Source: Ruminococcaceae bacterium UBA7217 (GTDB taxonomy: Bacteria > Bacillota > Clostridia > Oscillospirales > Acutalibacteraceae). From it: a DNA stretch of 64,000 bases. The notes under the pieces were generated by a model. That model searched no databases and had not been told where the DNA came from. It saw only the letters and a list, made by a program, of their open reading frames with translations. Shown here in pieces: positions 51,485-59,801 of this stretch. The position numbers and the translations under genes are program-made. The first letter of the stretch is position 1; each line of letters opens with the position of its first letter. Where the stretch lies: contig DKTZ01000035.1 in NCBI GenBank assembly GCA_002490425.1, positions 20,341 through 84,340 on the forward strand. The letters are read 5' to 3'.

Positions 51485-52858
51485 ATGGCTAACATTTCGG
51501 AAATATTAAAAAATGCAAAAAGAATTCATTTTATAGGAATAGGCGGAAGCGGAATGTGCCCTCTTGCGGAAATTCTGCACGCAAAAGGTTATTCGCTTCA
51601 AGGCTCTGACAATAACGAAAGCTCAATAGTTGACAGAATCAGAGCTATGGGCATCCCCGTTATGATGGGGCAAAAGGCAGAAAACATAAAGGGCGCTGAT
51701 ATGATAGTATATTCGGCGGCAATTCAGCGCGGCAACCCCGAGCTTGAAGCGGCTCTTTCAAGCGGTATCCCCACATTTCAGCGAGCGGAATTATTAGGCG
51801 AGGTTTCCCGTCACTTCAGCAATTGTATCGGTATTTGCGGAACACACGGCAAGACTACCACTACCTCAATGACCGTGCAGACAATGCTTTCGGCAGGGCT
51901 TGACCCGTCGGCTGTAATCGGCGGAAAATTGCCCCTTACAAACAGCTACGGCAGAGTCGGAAACACCGAAACTATTGTTATGGAATCATGCGAATATCAA
52001 GATACATTTCTTCATATGTCCCCCGATGTTGCAGTTATTCTTAACATTGACGAGGACCATATGGAATATTTCAAGACTCTCGACAACCTTATCCTGAGCT
52101 TTACAAAATTTGCAAATTCCGCCGCAAAAGCAGTCATTTACAACGGCGACGATGCCAATACTCTTAAAGCCGTTGAGGGAATAACCGGCAAGGAAATGAT
52201 TTCATTCGGATTCCAAAATACTAATGACTACTATGCCGAAAATATTGAAGAAATTAGCGGTGCGTACACCCGTTTTGACATTGTGCACAAAGGTGAAAAG
52301 CTCGGAACGGTTTCTCTTTCAGTCCCCGGAAAGCACAATATTCTCAATGCTTTGGCATCAATTGCCTGTGCTCTTTATTCAGGTGCGGAATTTAAAAACT
52401 GCATTAAAGGACTTGAGGAGTTTAAAGGTGCAGGCAGGCGGTTTGAGCACCTCGGCACATATAATGGGATTGATTTTATTGATGATTACGCCCATCACCC
52501 GGCAGAACTTAAGGTTACAATTGAAGCCGCAATGAAGCTTGGCTACAAAACGGTTTGGGCAGTTTTTCAGCCTTTCACCTATTCAAGAACGGTAATGCAC
52601 TTTGACGAATTTGTAGATGTTCTCAGTATTCCCGACAGATGCGTTATGACTGAAATTATGGGTTCCCGTGAAACAAACACCTATGGTGTTTATACCTCTC
52701 AGCTTGCTGAAAAAATTCCGAACTCCGTTTGGTTTAATACGCAGGAAGAAGTTGCGGATTATGTTGTCAAAAACGCTTCGGCAGGCGACCTTGTTTTAAC
52801 AATGGGGTGCGGAGATATTTATAAATCCGCTCATATGATGATAAATATGCTCAAATAG
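51485..52858 (+). CDS. murC: UDP-N-acetylmuramate--L-alanine ligase
   Basis: A 457-residue Mur ligase. GIGGSGMCPLAEIL is the N-terminal UDP-binding motif, GTHGKTTTTSM the ATP loop, NIDEDHMEYF the metal/carbamate region and DYAHHPAE the C-terminal domain signature. It adds L-alanine to UDP-MurNAc in peptidoglycan synthesis. It heads the murC-ung-hydrolase-membrane protein operon. I see a TATAAT at 51445-51450 but no good -35. Confidence 0.96.
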   Translation: MANISEILKNAKRIHFIGIGGSGMCPLAEILHAKGYSLQGSDNNESSIVDRIRAMGIPVMMGQKAENIKGADMIVYSAAIQRGNPELEAALSSGIPTFQRAELLGEVSRHFSNCIGICGTHGKTTTTSMTVQTMLSAGLDPSAVIGGKLPLTNSYGRVGNTETIVMESCEYQDTFLHMSPDVAVILNIDEDHMEYFKTLDNLILSFTKFANSAAKAVIYNGDDANTLKAVEGITGKEMISFGFQNTNDYYAENIEEISGAYTRFDIVHKGEKLGTVSLSVPGKHNILNALASIACALYSGAEFKNCIKGLEEFKGAGRRFEHLGTYNGIDFIDDYAHHPAELKVTIEAAMKLGYKTVWAVFQPFTYSRTVMHFDEFVDVLSIPDRCVMTEIMGSRETNTYGVYTSQLAEKIPNSVWFNTQEEVADYVVKNASAGDLVLTMGCGDIYKSAHMMINMLK

Positions 52859-52877
52859 CCGTTAGTCAGGAGATAAT

Positions 52878-53546
52878 ATGGTTACATTCGGAAATAATTG
52901 GGATATTTTGCTTGAAAATGAATTTAAAAAGGATTACTACATAAATTTGCGAAAATTTTTGGTGTCCGAGTACAAAACGCAGACAATTTACCCTGATATG
53001 AATAACATCTTTAACAGCCTGAAGCTCACCGACTACAAGGATGTTAAGGTTGTAATTTTGGGGCAGGACCCGTACCACGAACCGGGTCAGGCGCACGGGC
53101 TTGCCTTTTCGGTAAAAAAAGGCGTTCAGCCCCCGCCGTCACTTCAGAATATTTACAAGGAAATTCACGCAGAATTGGGACTGCCTATTCCGCCCCACGG
53201 TGAGCTTACCGACTGGGCAAAACGGGGCGTTCTTCTTATGAACACCTGTCTGACAGTCCGCAGAGGGCAGGCAAACAGCCACAAGGGCTGCGGCTGGGAA
53301 ATATTCACCGACAATGTTATTAAGCTTCTGAACGCCCGTCCTGAGCCTATTGTATTTTTGCTTTGGGGAAGAAATGCGAGGGACAAGGCGAAATTCATTA
53401 CGAATCCCGTTCATTTGGTGCTTGAATCCGCCCACCCAAGTCCGCTTTCGGCTTATAACGGATTTTTCGGCAACGGGCATTTTAAAAAAGCAAACGATTT
53501 TCTCCGCAGGACCTACGGCGAAGAAATTGATTGGGAAATTAAATAG
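52878..53546 (+). CDS. ung: Uracil-DNA glycosylase
   Basis: A 222-residue family 1 UDG. GQDPYHEPGQAHGLAFSV holds the catalytic Asp and the water-activating motif, NTCLTVRRGQANSH the Asn region and HPSPLSAYNGFFG the catalytic His loop. It removes uracil from DNA. The ATG is behind CAGGAGA, 19 bases after murC. Confidence 0.96.
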   Translation: MVTFGNNWDILLENEFKKDYYINLRKFLVSEYKTQTIYPDMNNIFNSLKLTDYKDVKVVILGQDPYHEPGQAHGLAFSVKKGVQPPPSLQNIYKEIHAELGLPIPPHGELTDWAKRGVLLMNTCLTVRRGQANSHKGCGWEIFTDNVIKLLNARPEPIVFLLWGRNARDKAKFITNPVHLVLESAHPSPLSAYNGFFGNGHFKKANDFLRRTYGEEIDWEIK

Positions 53547-53563
53547 GAAAGGCAGCGAATATT

Positions 53564-54490
53564 ATGATTAGAAAAGAATTTAAGTTTCCGTCCTCTTCGG
53601 GACTTTGCGACATTTTTGCACAGAGCTTCACTCCCGACGGCGGCAATGTAAAGGCGGTAATTCAGATTTCACACGGAATGACAGAACACAGCGACCGTTA
53701 CATTCCGTTTGCCGAAAAGCTTTGCGAGGCAGGCTATGCCGTTTTCACAAACGACCATTTAGGTCACGGGCGTTCTGTAAAGGATGACAGTATGCTCGGC
53801 TTTTTCGGAAGTGAAAAGGGCTATATGAACATAGTAAACGACTGCAAAAAGCTCACCGAAATCGCAAAAAAAGAATATCCAAATGTGCCCTATTTCTTTT
53901 TCGGGCACAGTATGGGTTCATTCATTGCACGGTGCTACACAAAATATTACGGCGACGGAATAGACGCGGCGGTTTACTGCGGAACAAGCGGTCCGAACCC
54001 CGGGGCGAGCGTGGGAATTGCTATGGCAAAGCTTATAAGCAAAACAAAAGGCGAAATGCACCGTTCAAAGTTTATAAATTCAGTTGCTTTCGGTACATAC
54101 AACAAAAAGACCGGCAAGAAAACCGACTGCGACTGGCTGACTAAGGACGAGGCTATAGTTAACGAATACATTGCCGATAAATACTGCGGATTTATCTTCA
54201 CGGCGGCAGGCTTTAAAGACCTTTTCAGCGTTCTCAATGAAGTAAACGCAAATGATTGGTACTTATCATTCGACAAAAAGCTCCCCGTTTTGCTCATAGC
54301 CGGCGAGGACGACCCCGTAGGCGCATACGGCAAGGGTGTTACCGCAGTTTACAATAATCTTTTGAAAACGGGTCACGAAGATGTGAGTCTTAAGCTGTAC
54401 CCAACAGACCGCCACGAAATTCTCAATGAAACAGACAGAGAAGACGTTATGAAATACCTCATAGAATGGTTTGACAGTAAATTAAAATAA
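53564..54490 (+). CDS. Alpha/beta hydrolase, monoacylglycerol-lipase-like
   Basis: A 308-residue cytosolic serine hydrolase. QISHGMTEHSDRYIPFAEKL, the nucleophile elbow GHSMGS, AGEDDPVGAYG and a late YPTDRHEIL, which brings the catalytic His, fit the lysophospholipase/monoacylglycerol lipase branch. No signal peptide is seen. It lies 17 bases after ung. The natural substrate cannot be read. Confidence 0.88.
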   Translation: MIRKEFKFPSSSGLCDIFAQSFTPDGGNVKAVIQISHGMTEHSDRYIPFAEKLCEAGYAVFTNDHLGHGRSVKDDSMLGFFGSEKGYMNIVNDCKKLTEIAKKEYPNVPYFFFGHSMGSFIARCYTKYYGDGIDAAVYCGTSGPNPGASVGIAMAKLISKTKGEMHRSKFINSVAFGTYNKKTGKKTDCDWLTKDEAIVNEYIADKYCGFIFTAAGFKDLFSVLNEVNANDWYLSFDKKLPVLLIAGEDDPVGAYGKGVTAVYNNLLKTGHEDVSLKLYPTDRHEILNETDREDVMKYLIEWFDSKLK

Positions 54491-54503
54491 TATTGGTAAA
54501 AAT

Positions 54504-54923
54504 ATGAAAAATTTTTTTCTTAAAATTTACATTGTGTTGCTGACAGTTTTAATAAATATAAATGTTCTATACAGACTCGTGGGTTATGTTATATTTTTCT
54601 TGAATGCAAATAACCTTTACTACTTTAAAAACGATTTATTAAATCTGCTCTACGCTGAAGAAAAATCAATTGTATTTATCTTTATTTCTGCTTTTTGCTT
54701 TATTGTATTTGCTGTGCTGTCATTATTCCTGCGCGGTATTGTGTCAAAAAAAGAACGAGCGGTTTACACCCTAAGTGCTTTAATTCCGTTTGTTATTCCA
54801 CAGGCAATACCGTATCTAATCCCGCCTTTAGTGTGGAATATTATTCTCGTTTTTGGAGCACTTGCATTGACGACATATTTTATTTATCTTATATATTTGT
54901 GCGTGTCCGTTATCAAAAGATAA
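54504..54923 (+). CDS. Small polytopic membrane protein of unknown function
   Basis: A 139-residue hydrophobic protein with about four transmembrane segments (starting LKIYIVLLTVLININVLYRL, then IVFIFISAFCFIVFAVLSLFL, the Pro-rich LIPFVIPQAIPYLIPPL, and a final helix) and few charged residues between them. I do not recognise the family. It is the last gene before the terminator at 54957, 13 bases after the hydrolase. No clear ribosome site precedes the ATG, so translation may be weak or coupled. Confidence 0.6.
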   Translation: MKNFFLKIYIVLLTVLININVLYRLVGYVIFFLNANNLYYFKNDLLNLLYAEEKSIVFIFISAFCFIVFAVLSLFLRGIVSKKERAVYTLSALIPFVIPQAIPYLIPPLVWNIILVFGALALTTYFIYLIYLCVSVIKR

Positions 54924-54956
54924 GATAACCATTAAAAATTTTATACCGATTTTATT

Positions 54957-54986
54957 AAAAGGGGTGCTTCGGCGCCCTTTTGTTTT
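54957..54986 (+). terminator. Terminator of the murC operon
   Basis: AAAAGGGGTGC, a UUCG tetraloop, GCGCCCTTTT, then G and TTTT. One base bulge interrupts the stem. Confidence 0.82.
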
Positions 54987-55044
54987 GGAAGTAAAATATA
55001 TGCTGTATGCTGCGAAGCGTTGCTTTGATGAAACGGAGGATTTC

Positions 55045-55073
55045 TTGATATTGCGCAGAGATACCGCTATAAT
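55045..55073 (+). promoter_or_regulatory. Sigma-A promoter of the XRE regulator
   Basis: TTGATA (55045-55050), 17-base spacer, perfect TATAAT (55068-55073). Confidence 0.78.
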
Positions 55074-55117
55074 AAAACCGTCAGCTGAACAACTCACAAA
55101 ATTCGGAGGATTGCAAT

Positions 55118-55786
55118 ATGGAAACCAACGGCAATGTAACAAACACATTCGGAGAAAAGCTGAAATCAGCAAGGAAAAAAGCGGGCTTTACGCAGGATGA
55201 GCTTTCGCAAAAACTTGCTGTGTCACGGCAGGCGGTCACAAAATGGGAATCGGACAAGGGATTACCCGATATTGAAAATTTAAAGCGTATTTCTAAGCTT
55301 TTAAATGTAAGCATTGATTACCTTATTGACAGCGGAGAAAGTATAGACTTATCTGTTATAAGAGAAGAAATCGACCTTGACAGTTACACCTATGACCCCA
55401 AAATATGTAAAAGACTTATTAAAAAAACAGGCAAAAAGGATATGGCGGTAACGGAAAAATATCCCGATGCCGAAATTCATTATCTTATGGGAAAACAACT
55501 TCTTACCAAAAAAGAAAAAATCACCGATAATGCGATAGGCTTTTTAACTGATGCACCGTTCGGCTTGCCCGATTTTATCAACGGCATTAAAAATACGGAC
55601 AAGGAATTTTATCTTGTAAATTTGCCTGACAGGCAGTATTTGGTAACTGTAACAGACGAATTTATTGAGAGCAGACAGCTCGCAGAAAAAATCACTGATA
55701 AAAAATTTGAAATAGGAAATTTCTCATTCATTGACTGCCGTATTATTTCAGATGGTAAGAAAAAAAATCATAAAACATCTCATTAA
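55118..55786 (+). CDS. XRE-family transcriptional regulator with extended C-terminal domain
   Basis: A 222-residue protein. The N-terminal lambda-repressor-like helix-turn-helix (GEKLKSARKKAGFTQDELSQ and AVSRQAVTKWESDKGLPDI) covers residues 9-65. The remaining 150 or so residues, rich in Lys and Asp, form an unidentified domain (EKYPDAEIHYLMGKQLL, FYLVNLPDRQYLVTVTDEF). It has its own promoter and terminator, so it is a single-gene unit. The target is unknown. Confidence 0.85.
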   Translation: METNGNVTNTFGEKLKSARKKAGFTQDELSQKLAVSRQAVTKWESDKGLPDIENLKRISKLLNVSIDYLIDSGESIDLSVIREEIDLDSYTYDPKICKRLIKKTGKKDMAVTEKYPDAEIHYLMGKQLLTKKEKITDNAIGFLTDAPFGLPDFINGIKNTDKEFYLVNLPDRQYLVTVTDEFIESRQLAEKITDKKFEIGNFSFIDCRIISDGKKKNHKTSH

Positions 55787-55792
55787 AAAGTA

Positions 55793-55846
55793 AAAAACAG
55801 AGCCGAAAGTATGTGACGTCCACATCTATCGACTCTGTTTTGTTTT
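55793..55846 (+). terminator. Terminator of the XRE regulator
   Basis: AAAACAGAGCCGA pairs with TCGACTCTGTTTT (one mismatch), with an inner ATGTG/CACAT stem, then a T-rich tail. Confidence 0.75.
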
Positions 55847-55888
55847 ATATAATTATGTATAAAAGAGAATTTGCATTACACTATATGA

Positions 55889-56350
55889 CACCTCATCCAC
55901 CGCCACGGCGGTCCCCCTTCCCCTCAAGGGTAAGGCATAAAAAGGCTTCCCCCTTGGGGGAAGCTGTCACGGGGCGAAGCACTGTGCCGCCGCCAGTGGC
56001 GGAAAAAGGTACAGTGCTGAGGTGAAAAAACAAGGAGCAATGCGAAACGCTCCAAGTAAGCAGTGCGACTATGTTTTTGAGGGGATACGAGTGACTGATG
56101 AGGGGAGGCGGGTTGCCTGTGGCAACCTTTGAATACAAAGTATTCAAAAGCACCGACCGAGCCGGCAGGCGAGATAGCTGTCACGAAGTGACAGAGAGGC
56201 TGTTTTGGCTCCCTTGTGCAAAGGGAGCTGGATTTTGCGAAGCAAAAGCCTGAGGGATTGTAATATAATTTCAATCCAAAATTATTCATAAAAACAATCC
56301 TCCCGTCAGACTTCGTCTGCCACCCTCCTTTACACAAGGAGGGCAGAAAA
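55889..56350. repeat. Long stretch of interspersed palindromic repeats
   Basis: The 601-base gap before spoIVA holds several repeat units and no credible gene. At 55889-56024 an inverted copy of the 49767-49872 repeat (CACCTCATCCACCGC, CTTCCCCTCAAGGG, GGCTTCCCCC) is extended by a GTGCCGCCGCCAGTGGCGG block. At 56155-56260 GCCGGCAGGCGAG, CTGTCACGAAGTGACAG and GGCTCCC...GGGAGC are shared with 46905-47040. At 56322-56345 CCCTCCTT and AAGGAGGG make one more stem. In-frame readings across this block are repeat artefacts. Confidence 0.72.
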
Positions 56351-56387
56351 TTGGCGGATGCCGTACCCCCTACATTTTTGATACATT

Positions 56388-57866
56388 TTATAATATTATA
56401 CACAAAAGTCCGTTACAGCCTTCGTTGATAACTCTTTCAAGGGTTTCCTGGAATTTTTTTCTTGCGTCGTCTGGGATATGGTAAAGTTTATTCCGTAGCC
56501 CCTCATTCACAAGCTCATTTAAAGGCTTGCCGAAGATATTTGAATCCCAAATCTTTGTGGGGTCTTCCTCAAACCCTTCCAAAAGATATTTTACAAGCTC
56601 CTCAGACTGGCTTTCACTGCCCACAATGGGAGCTACCTCAGTCTTGATATTCGCTTTCATCATATGAATTGACGGAGCAGATGCGCAAAGCCGCACACCG
56701 TATCTCCCACCCTGCTTTACGATTTCGGGTTCTTCAAGAGTCAGCTCATCAATGGTCGGCATAACTATTCCGTATCCCTTCTCTGAAACATCATTCAAAG
56801 CAGCCTTAATCCGCTCATAGTCTTTTTTCATTTGGGCAAGCTCTTTCATTCTCTTTAAAAGCGTCTGCTCGCCGTCAATTTCAATGCCCGTACTCTCAGC
56901 AAGAATTTTATAGAACAAATCGCCGTTCATATTTACCCTAATCCATGCACTGCCCACGCCGAGGTCCATTCCCGTGATACCGGCGTCAGTAATGTATTCG
57001 CATTTTGAGAGTGATTCGGTCATTAAACTTATATCACGTACATAGGTAATATTTTCAAGCGCCTCGGAAACGGATTTATAGGTTTCGGCGCGAACAGGAT
57101 GCTCTTCGGGAAGATTTACAAGCCACTGCGGCAAATCAATGCCGATTTCCTTTACGGGAAATTCAAACAGCACCTGCGTAATAATCTCTTTTATCTCCTG
57201 CTCGGAAAGCTCAAGACAGTTGACCGCAATTACGGGCACTTTGTATTTTGAAGACAGTTCCGAGGAAAGCTTTAATGCATTCTCACCCTTTGGATGCATA
57301 CAGTTAAGAAGAACTACAAACGGCTTGTTAATCTCTTTAAGCTCGTTTATTACTCTTTCTTCGGCTTCCTCATACTCATCTCTCGAAATATCGCTGATAC
57401 TGCCGTCGGTCGTTACCACAAGACCGATTGTGGAATGTTCGGTAATTACCTTTTTAGTGCCGATTTCCGCCGCTTCTGAAAATGTCATTTCTTCCTCAGA
57501 CCACGGGGTGCGAACCATTCTCGGTCCGTTTTCCTCAATATAGCCGAGAGAACCGGGGACAATGTACCCTACGCAGTCAATCATTCGCACATTAAGCTCC
57601 GCATTGTCGGGGAGCTTTATTCTGACGGCATTTTCAGGAATAAATTTCGGCTCGGTTGTCATTATCGTTCTGCCTGCGGACGATTGGGGCAGCTCATCTG
57701 TTGCCCGTTCTCTTACGGAATCGTCCTCCATATTGGGAATTACAACCGCATCCATAAACCGTTTGATAAAGGTTGACTTACCTGTTCTGACAGGCCCTAC
57801 AACGCCAATGTAAATATCGCCGCCCGTGCGTGCCGCAATGTCCTTATAAATACTTGTACTACTCAT
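56388..57866 (-). CDS. spoIVA: Stage IV sporulation protein A
   Basis: A 492-residue SpoIVA, the full family length. It has an N-terminal P-loop GPVRTGKSTFIKRF with the MIDCVGY switch, a long coiled middle and the conserved C-terminal GCNGLLCIIL. SpoIVA is an ATPase that polymerises on the forespore surface as the base of the spore coat. Its AGGAGG overlaps the stop of the DUF3794-LysM gene, so the two are co-translated. In Bacillus spoIVA is a sigma-E gene. Confidence 0.97.
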   Translation of the reverse strand: MSSTSIYKDIAARTGGDIYIGVVGPVRTGKSTFIKRFMDAVVIPNMEDDSVRERATDELPQSSAGRTIMTTEPKFIPENAVRIKLPDNAELNVRMIDCVGYIVPGSLGYIEENGPRMVRTPWSEEEMTFSEAAEIGTKKVITEHSTIGLVVTTDGSISDISRDEYEEAEERVINELKEINKPFVVLLNCMHPKGENALKLSSELSSKYKVPVIAVNCLELSEQEIKEIITQVLFEFPVKEIGIDLPQWLVNLPEEHPVRAETYKSVSEALENITYVRDISLMTESLSKCEYITDAGITGMDLGVGSAWIRVNMNGDLFYKILAESTGIEIDGEQTLLKRMKELAQMKKDYERIKAALNDVSEKGYGIVMPTIDELTLEEPEIVKQGGRYGVRLCASAPSIHMMKANIKTEVAPIVGSESQSEELVKYLLEGFEEDPTKIWDSNIFGKPLNELVNEGLRNKLYHIPDDARKKFQETLERVINEGCNGLLCIIL

Positions 57867-57877
57867 ATTGCTTCCTC

Positions 57878-59398
57878 CTATATTTTCGGTATAAGCAGCT
57901 TGCAGCAGTGAGTTATTTCCTCATTTTGCATACGGTTCTCACGCAAAATTGCTTCGACTGTTGTATTGTAATGACGGGCTATATCCCAAACGCACTCATT
58001 TTCATCAGCAAAATAGACCGTAAGGGACGCCGTTTTAACCGATTTGCATTTTGATTTGTCAATAGTTATTTCCGTAACCGCTTTTTCCTCGGTTCCGCAA
58101 AAAACGAGTCCGTTAACGATAATTTCAATTCTGACATCCAGCGCACCGCCCGTGCCCAGCGCATAGTTATAGGCAGAAACAGCGACCGAAATACTGCTTG
58201 ACGACATATTCTCATAAACCGTCGGGTGCTTGTATTCAAAAGGAATTTGCCTTGTAACATAATAAATCTCGCTGTTTGTGTCCTCAAAAATACAGTCCGC
58301 CGTAATACTTCCCGAAAGGGATACCGCTCCGTCATTTACGGAAACACTTGACACAATATTACTGCACTCAAATGACAGAACCTTCTTAATACCGACAGAA
58401 GAAATGTCAATGCTTTCACGACAAAGGAATGTATCGTACAGCTTTTCACACGAGGTGTTTATCCCCACGGTGCGCATTTCAGTTTCCGTTTCGTATTTGG
58501 TTGAATATGCGTCATGTACAATTGCCATTTCTCTCATTTCATACGCACGAACACTTATGTAAAGCGTTGCCTCAATTTCAAGAAGTCTTCTGTCGCCCGT
58601 CTGCTCCGCACGCGGTCTTACGCTGACAGATGTAACATTTATGTCTGTCTGAATAATATTTTCTTCCGCAATATCAGGCACATCAACAATCTGATTTACT
58701 GGAACTGAATTTTCAAAACAGCGAATTTCGCAAGTCTCGGTAAGGCAAACCGTTCGAACTGACATTTCACCCCTTATAAACAGCTTTCCGTGAATGGCTT
58801 TCGCTTCATCAGTCCTGATAAAATGGTTTACCGACAGCACCGCCGCTATTTTTTCACTGCAATTTATCTCACAGGTTTCGGATACCTGAAAGGCTTTTCC
58901 CGCAAAGGAAGAGAGCGTACAAACATTCATATTCTTCGCACGCACCGTCATTCCGTCGCCTTCGGCACAGGAAACTATTTCCTTTTGTCGCTTTCCGAGT
59001 CCTACAGCCGCAAGCGACACTGCCCCGTGAATTTCAACCTTTCTGCTGCTTGAAACACGGTAGTTTACAAATTCCGTTTTAATGCCGACTGACACACTGT
59101 CCTGATATTCTCCGTTAAATTCAAGCTGTTTTCCGAAATGCTCCGTTTGCTCAAAGCAATGAACCTTTCCCTGCTCGCAAATGTAAATTACAGAGGCTGT
59201 GCAATCACATTCTGTCATTATTCTGTCACCGCTTATTTGCTGTGAGGCAACCGACGGTGCAAGACAGCACCGCAGAACTCTTACCACATCTGGCATATAT
59301 TCCGGAAGCGTTATGTCACAGTCCACCGTGTGTTCGGCAGATGAAACGGTGTTTGCTTCACAACCGTTAATACTGTCTTTTTTTACGGTAAAATCCAT
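57878..59398 (-). CDS. DUF3794 and LysM domain protein, likely spore coat/envelope
   Basis: A 506-residue protein. About two tandem DUF3794-type beta-rich domains (one opens AEHTVDCDITLPEYMPDVVR) precede a C-terminal LysM domain (NECVWDIARHYNTTVEAILR, ending KLLIPKI). No signal peptide is seen, as expected for a mother-cell coat protein. LysM domains bind peptidoglycan or related glycans and occur in coat proteins such as SafA. It lies directly upstream of spoIVA, has AAGGAGAG before its ATG and probably shares a sigma-E-type promoter. Confidence 0.88.
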   Translation of the reverse strand: MDFTVKKDSINGCEANTVSSAEHTVDCDITLPEYMPDVVRVLRCCLAPSVASQQISGDRIMTECDCTASVIYICEQGKVHCFEQTEHFGKQLEFNGEYQDSVSVGIKTEFVNYRVSSSRKVEIHGAVSLAAVGLGKRQKEIVSCAEGDGMTVRAKNMNVCTLSSFAGKAFQVSETCEINCSEKIAAVLSVNHFIRTDEAKAIHGKLFIRGEMSVRTVCLTETCEIRCFENSVPVNQIVDVPDIAEENIIQTDINVTSVSVRPRAEQTGDRRLLEIEATLYISVRAYEMREMAIVHDAYSTKYETETEMRTVGINTSCEKLYDTFLCRESIDISSVGIKKVLSFECSNIVSSVSVNDGAVSLSGSITADCIFEDTNSEIYYVTRQIPFEYKHPTVYENMSSSSISVAVSAYNYALGTGGALDVRIEIIVNGLVFCGTEEKAVTEITIDKSKCKSVKTASLTVYFADENECVWDIARHYNTTVEAILRENRMQNEEITHCCKLLIPKI

Positions 59399-59433
59399 TA
59401 TTATCTCTCCTTTTGCTTTTTCAGTTTCAAAAA

Positions 59434-59462
59434 ACTATATGACAAAAGAGAAAAGATTATGC
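59434..59462 (-). promoter_or_regulatory. Candidate sigma-E promoter of the DUF3794-spoIVA operon
   Basis: Minus strand: GCATA (59462-59458), 16-base spacer, CATATAGT (59441-59434), which fits the sigma-E pattern ATA-16/18-CATAnnnT. No good sigma-A promoter is visible here. Confidence 0.45.
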
Positions 59463-59739
59463 TAAATCTTATCAGTCTGTTGACAACTATTTTTGCTTTT
59501 GTACGGTAGAGCATCGTACCCTACTTGTAGGGTGCATCGATCCGATGCACCGTGGTGAAAAATCAAATTTTTACATCTTTTTTCGGACAAGTCGGCTGTC
59601 CCTACAAAATTCCACTCACCCTTTGAGGGAGAGAAAAACGGCGGGAGCAAGCCCCCGCCCTACTCTATTTTGCGGTATTCTGAATCGGACCCCTCTGCAA
59701 CTCTAATGTTTTTGAAAATAATTTTTATGCTAAATCTTA
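59457..59739. repeat. Repeat-bearing segment flanked by 15-bp direct repeats, upstream of dusB
   Basis: TTATGCTAAATCTTA occurs exactly at 59457-59471 and 59725-59739. The 253 bases between hold a TTGTAGGG hairpin (stem GGTGCATCG/CGATGCACC, 59531-59551), an inverted GTAGGGACAG copy (59584-59605) and a GGCGGG-AGCAAG-CCCCCGCC palindrome near 59639. No gene is seen. One direct-repeat copy overlaps the candidate sigma-E promoter. Confidence 0.7.
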
Positions 59740-59740
59740 C

Positions 59741-59769
59741 TTGTTAATCTCATTCATTTATGATAAAAT
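59741..59769 (+). promoter_or_regulatory. Sigma-A promoter of dusB
   Basis: TTGTTA (59741-59746), 17-base spacer, TAAAAT (59764-59769). Confidence 0.65.
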
Positions 59770-59801
59770 AACCGACAGAAAAGTTTTCGGGAGGGTATGC
59801 A

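Noticed and set aside
55924..56403. Leftward 159-codon reading frame before spoIVA
   Set aside because: It is built from interspersed repeats, has no ribosome site and reads as low-complexity repeat translation.
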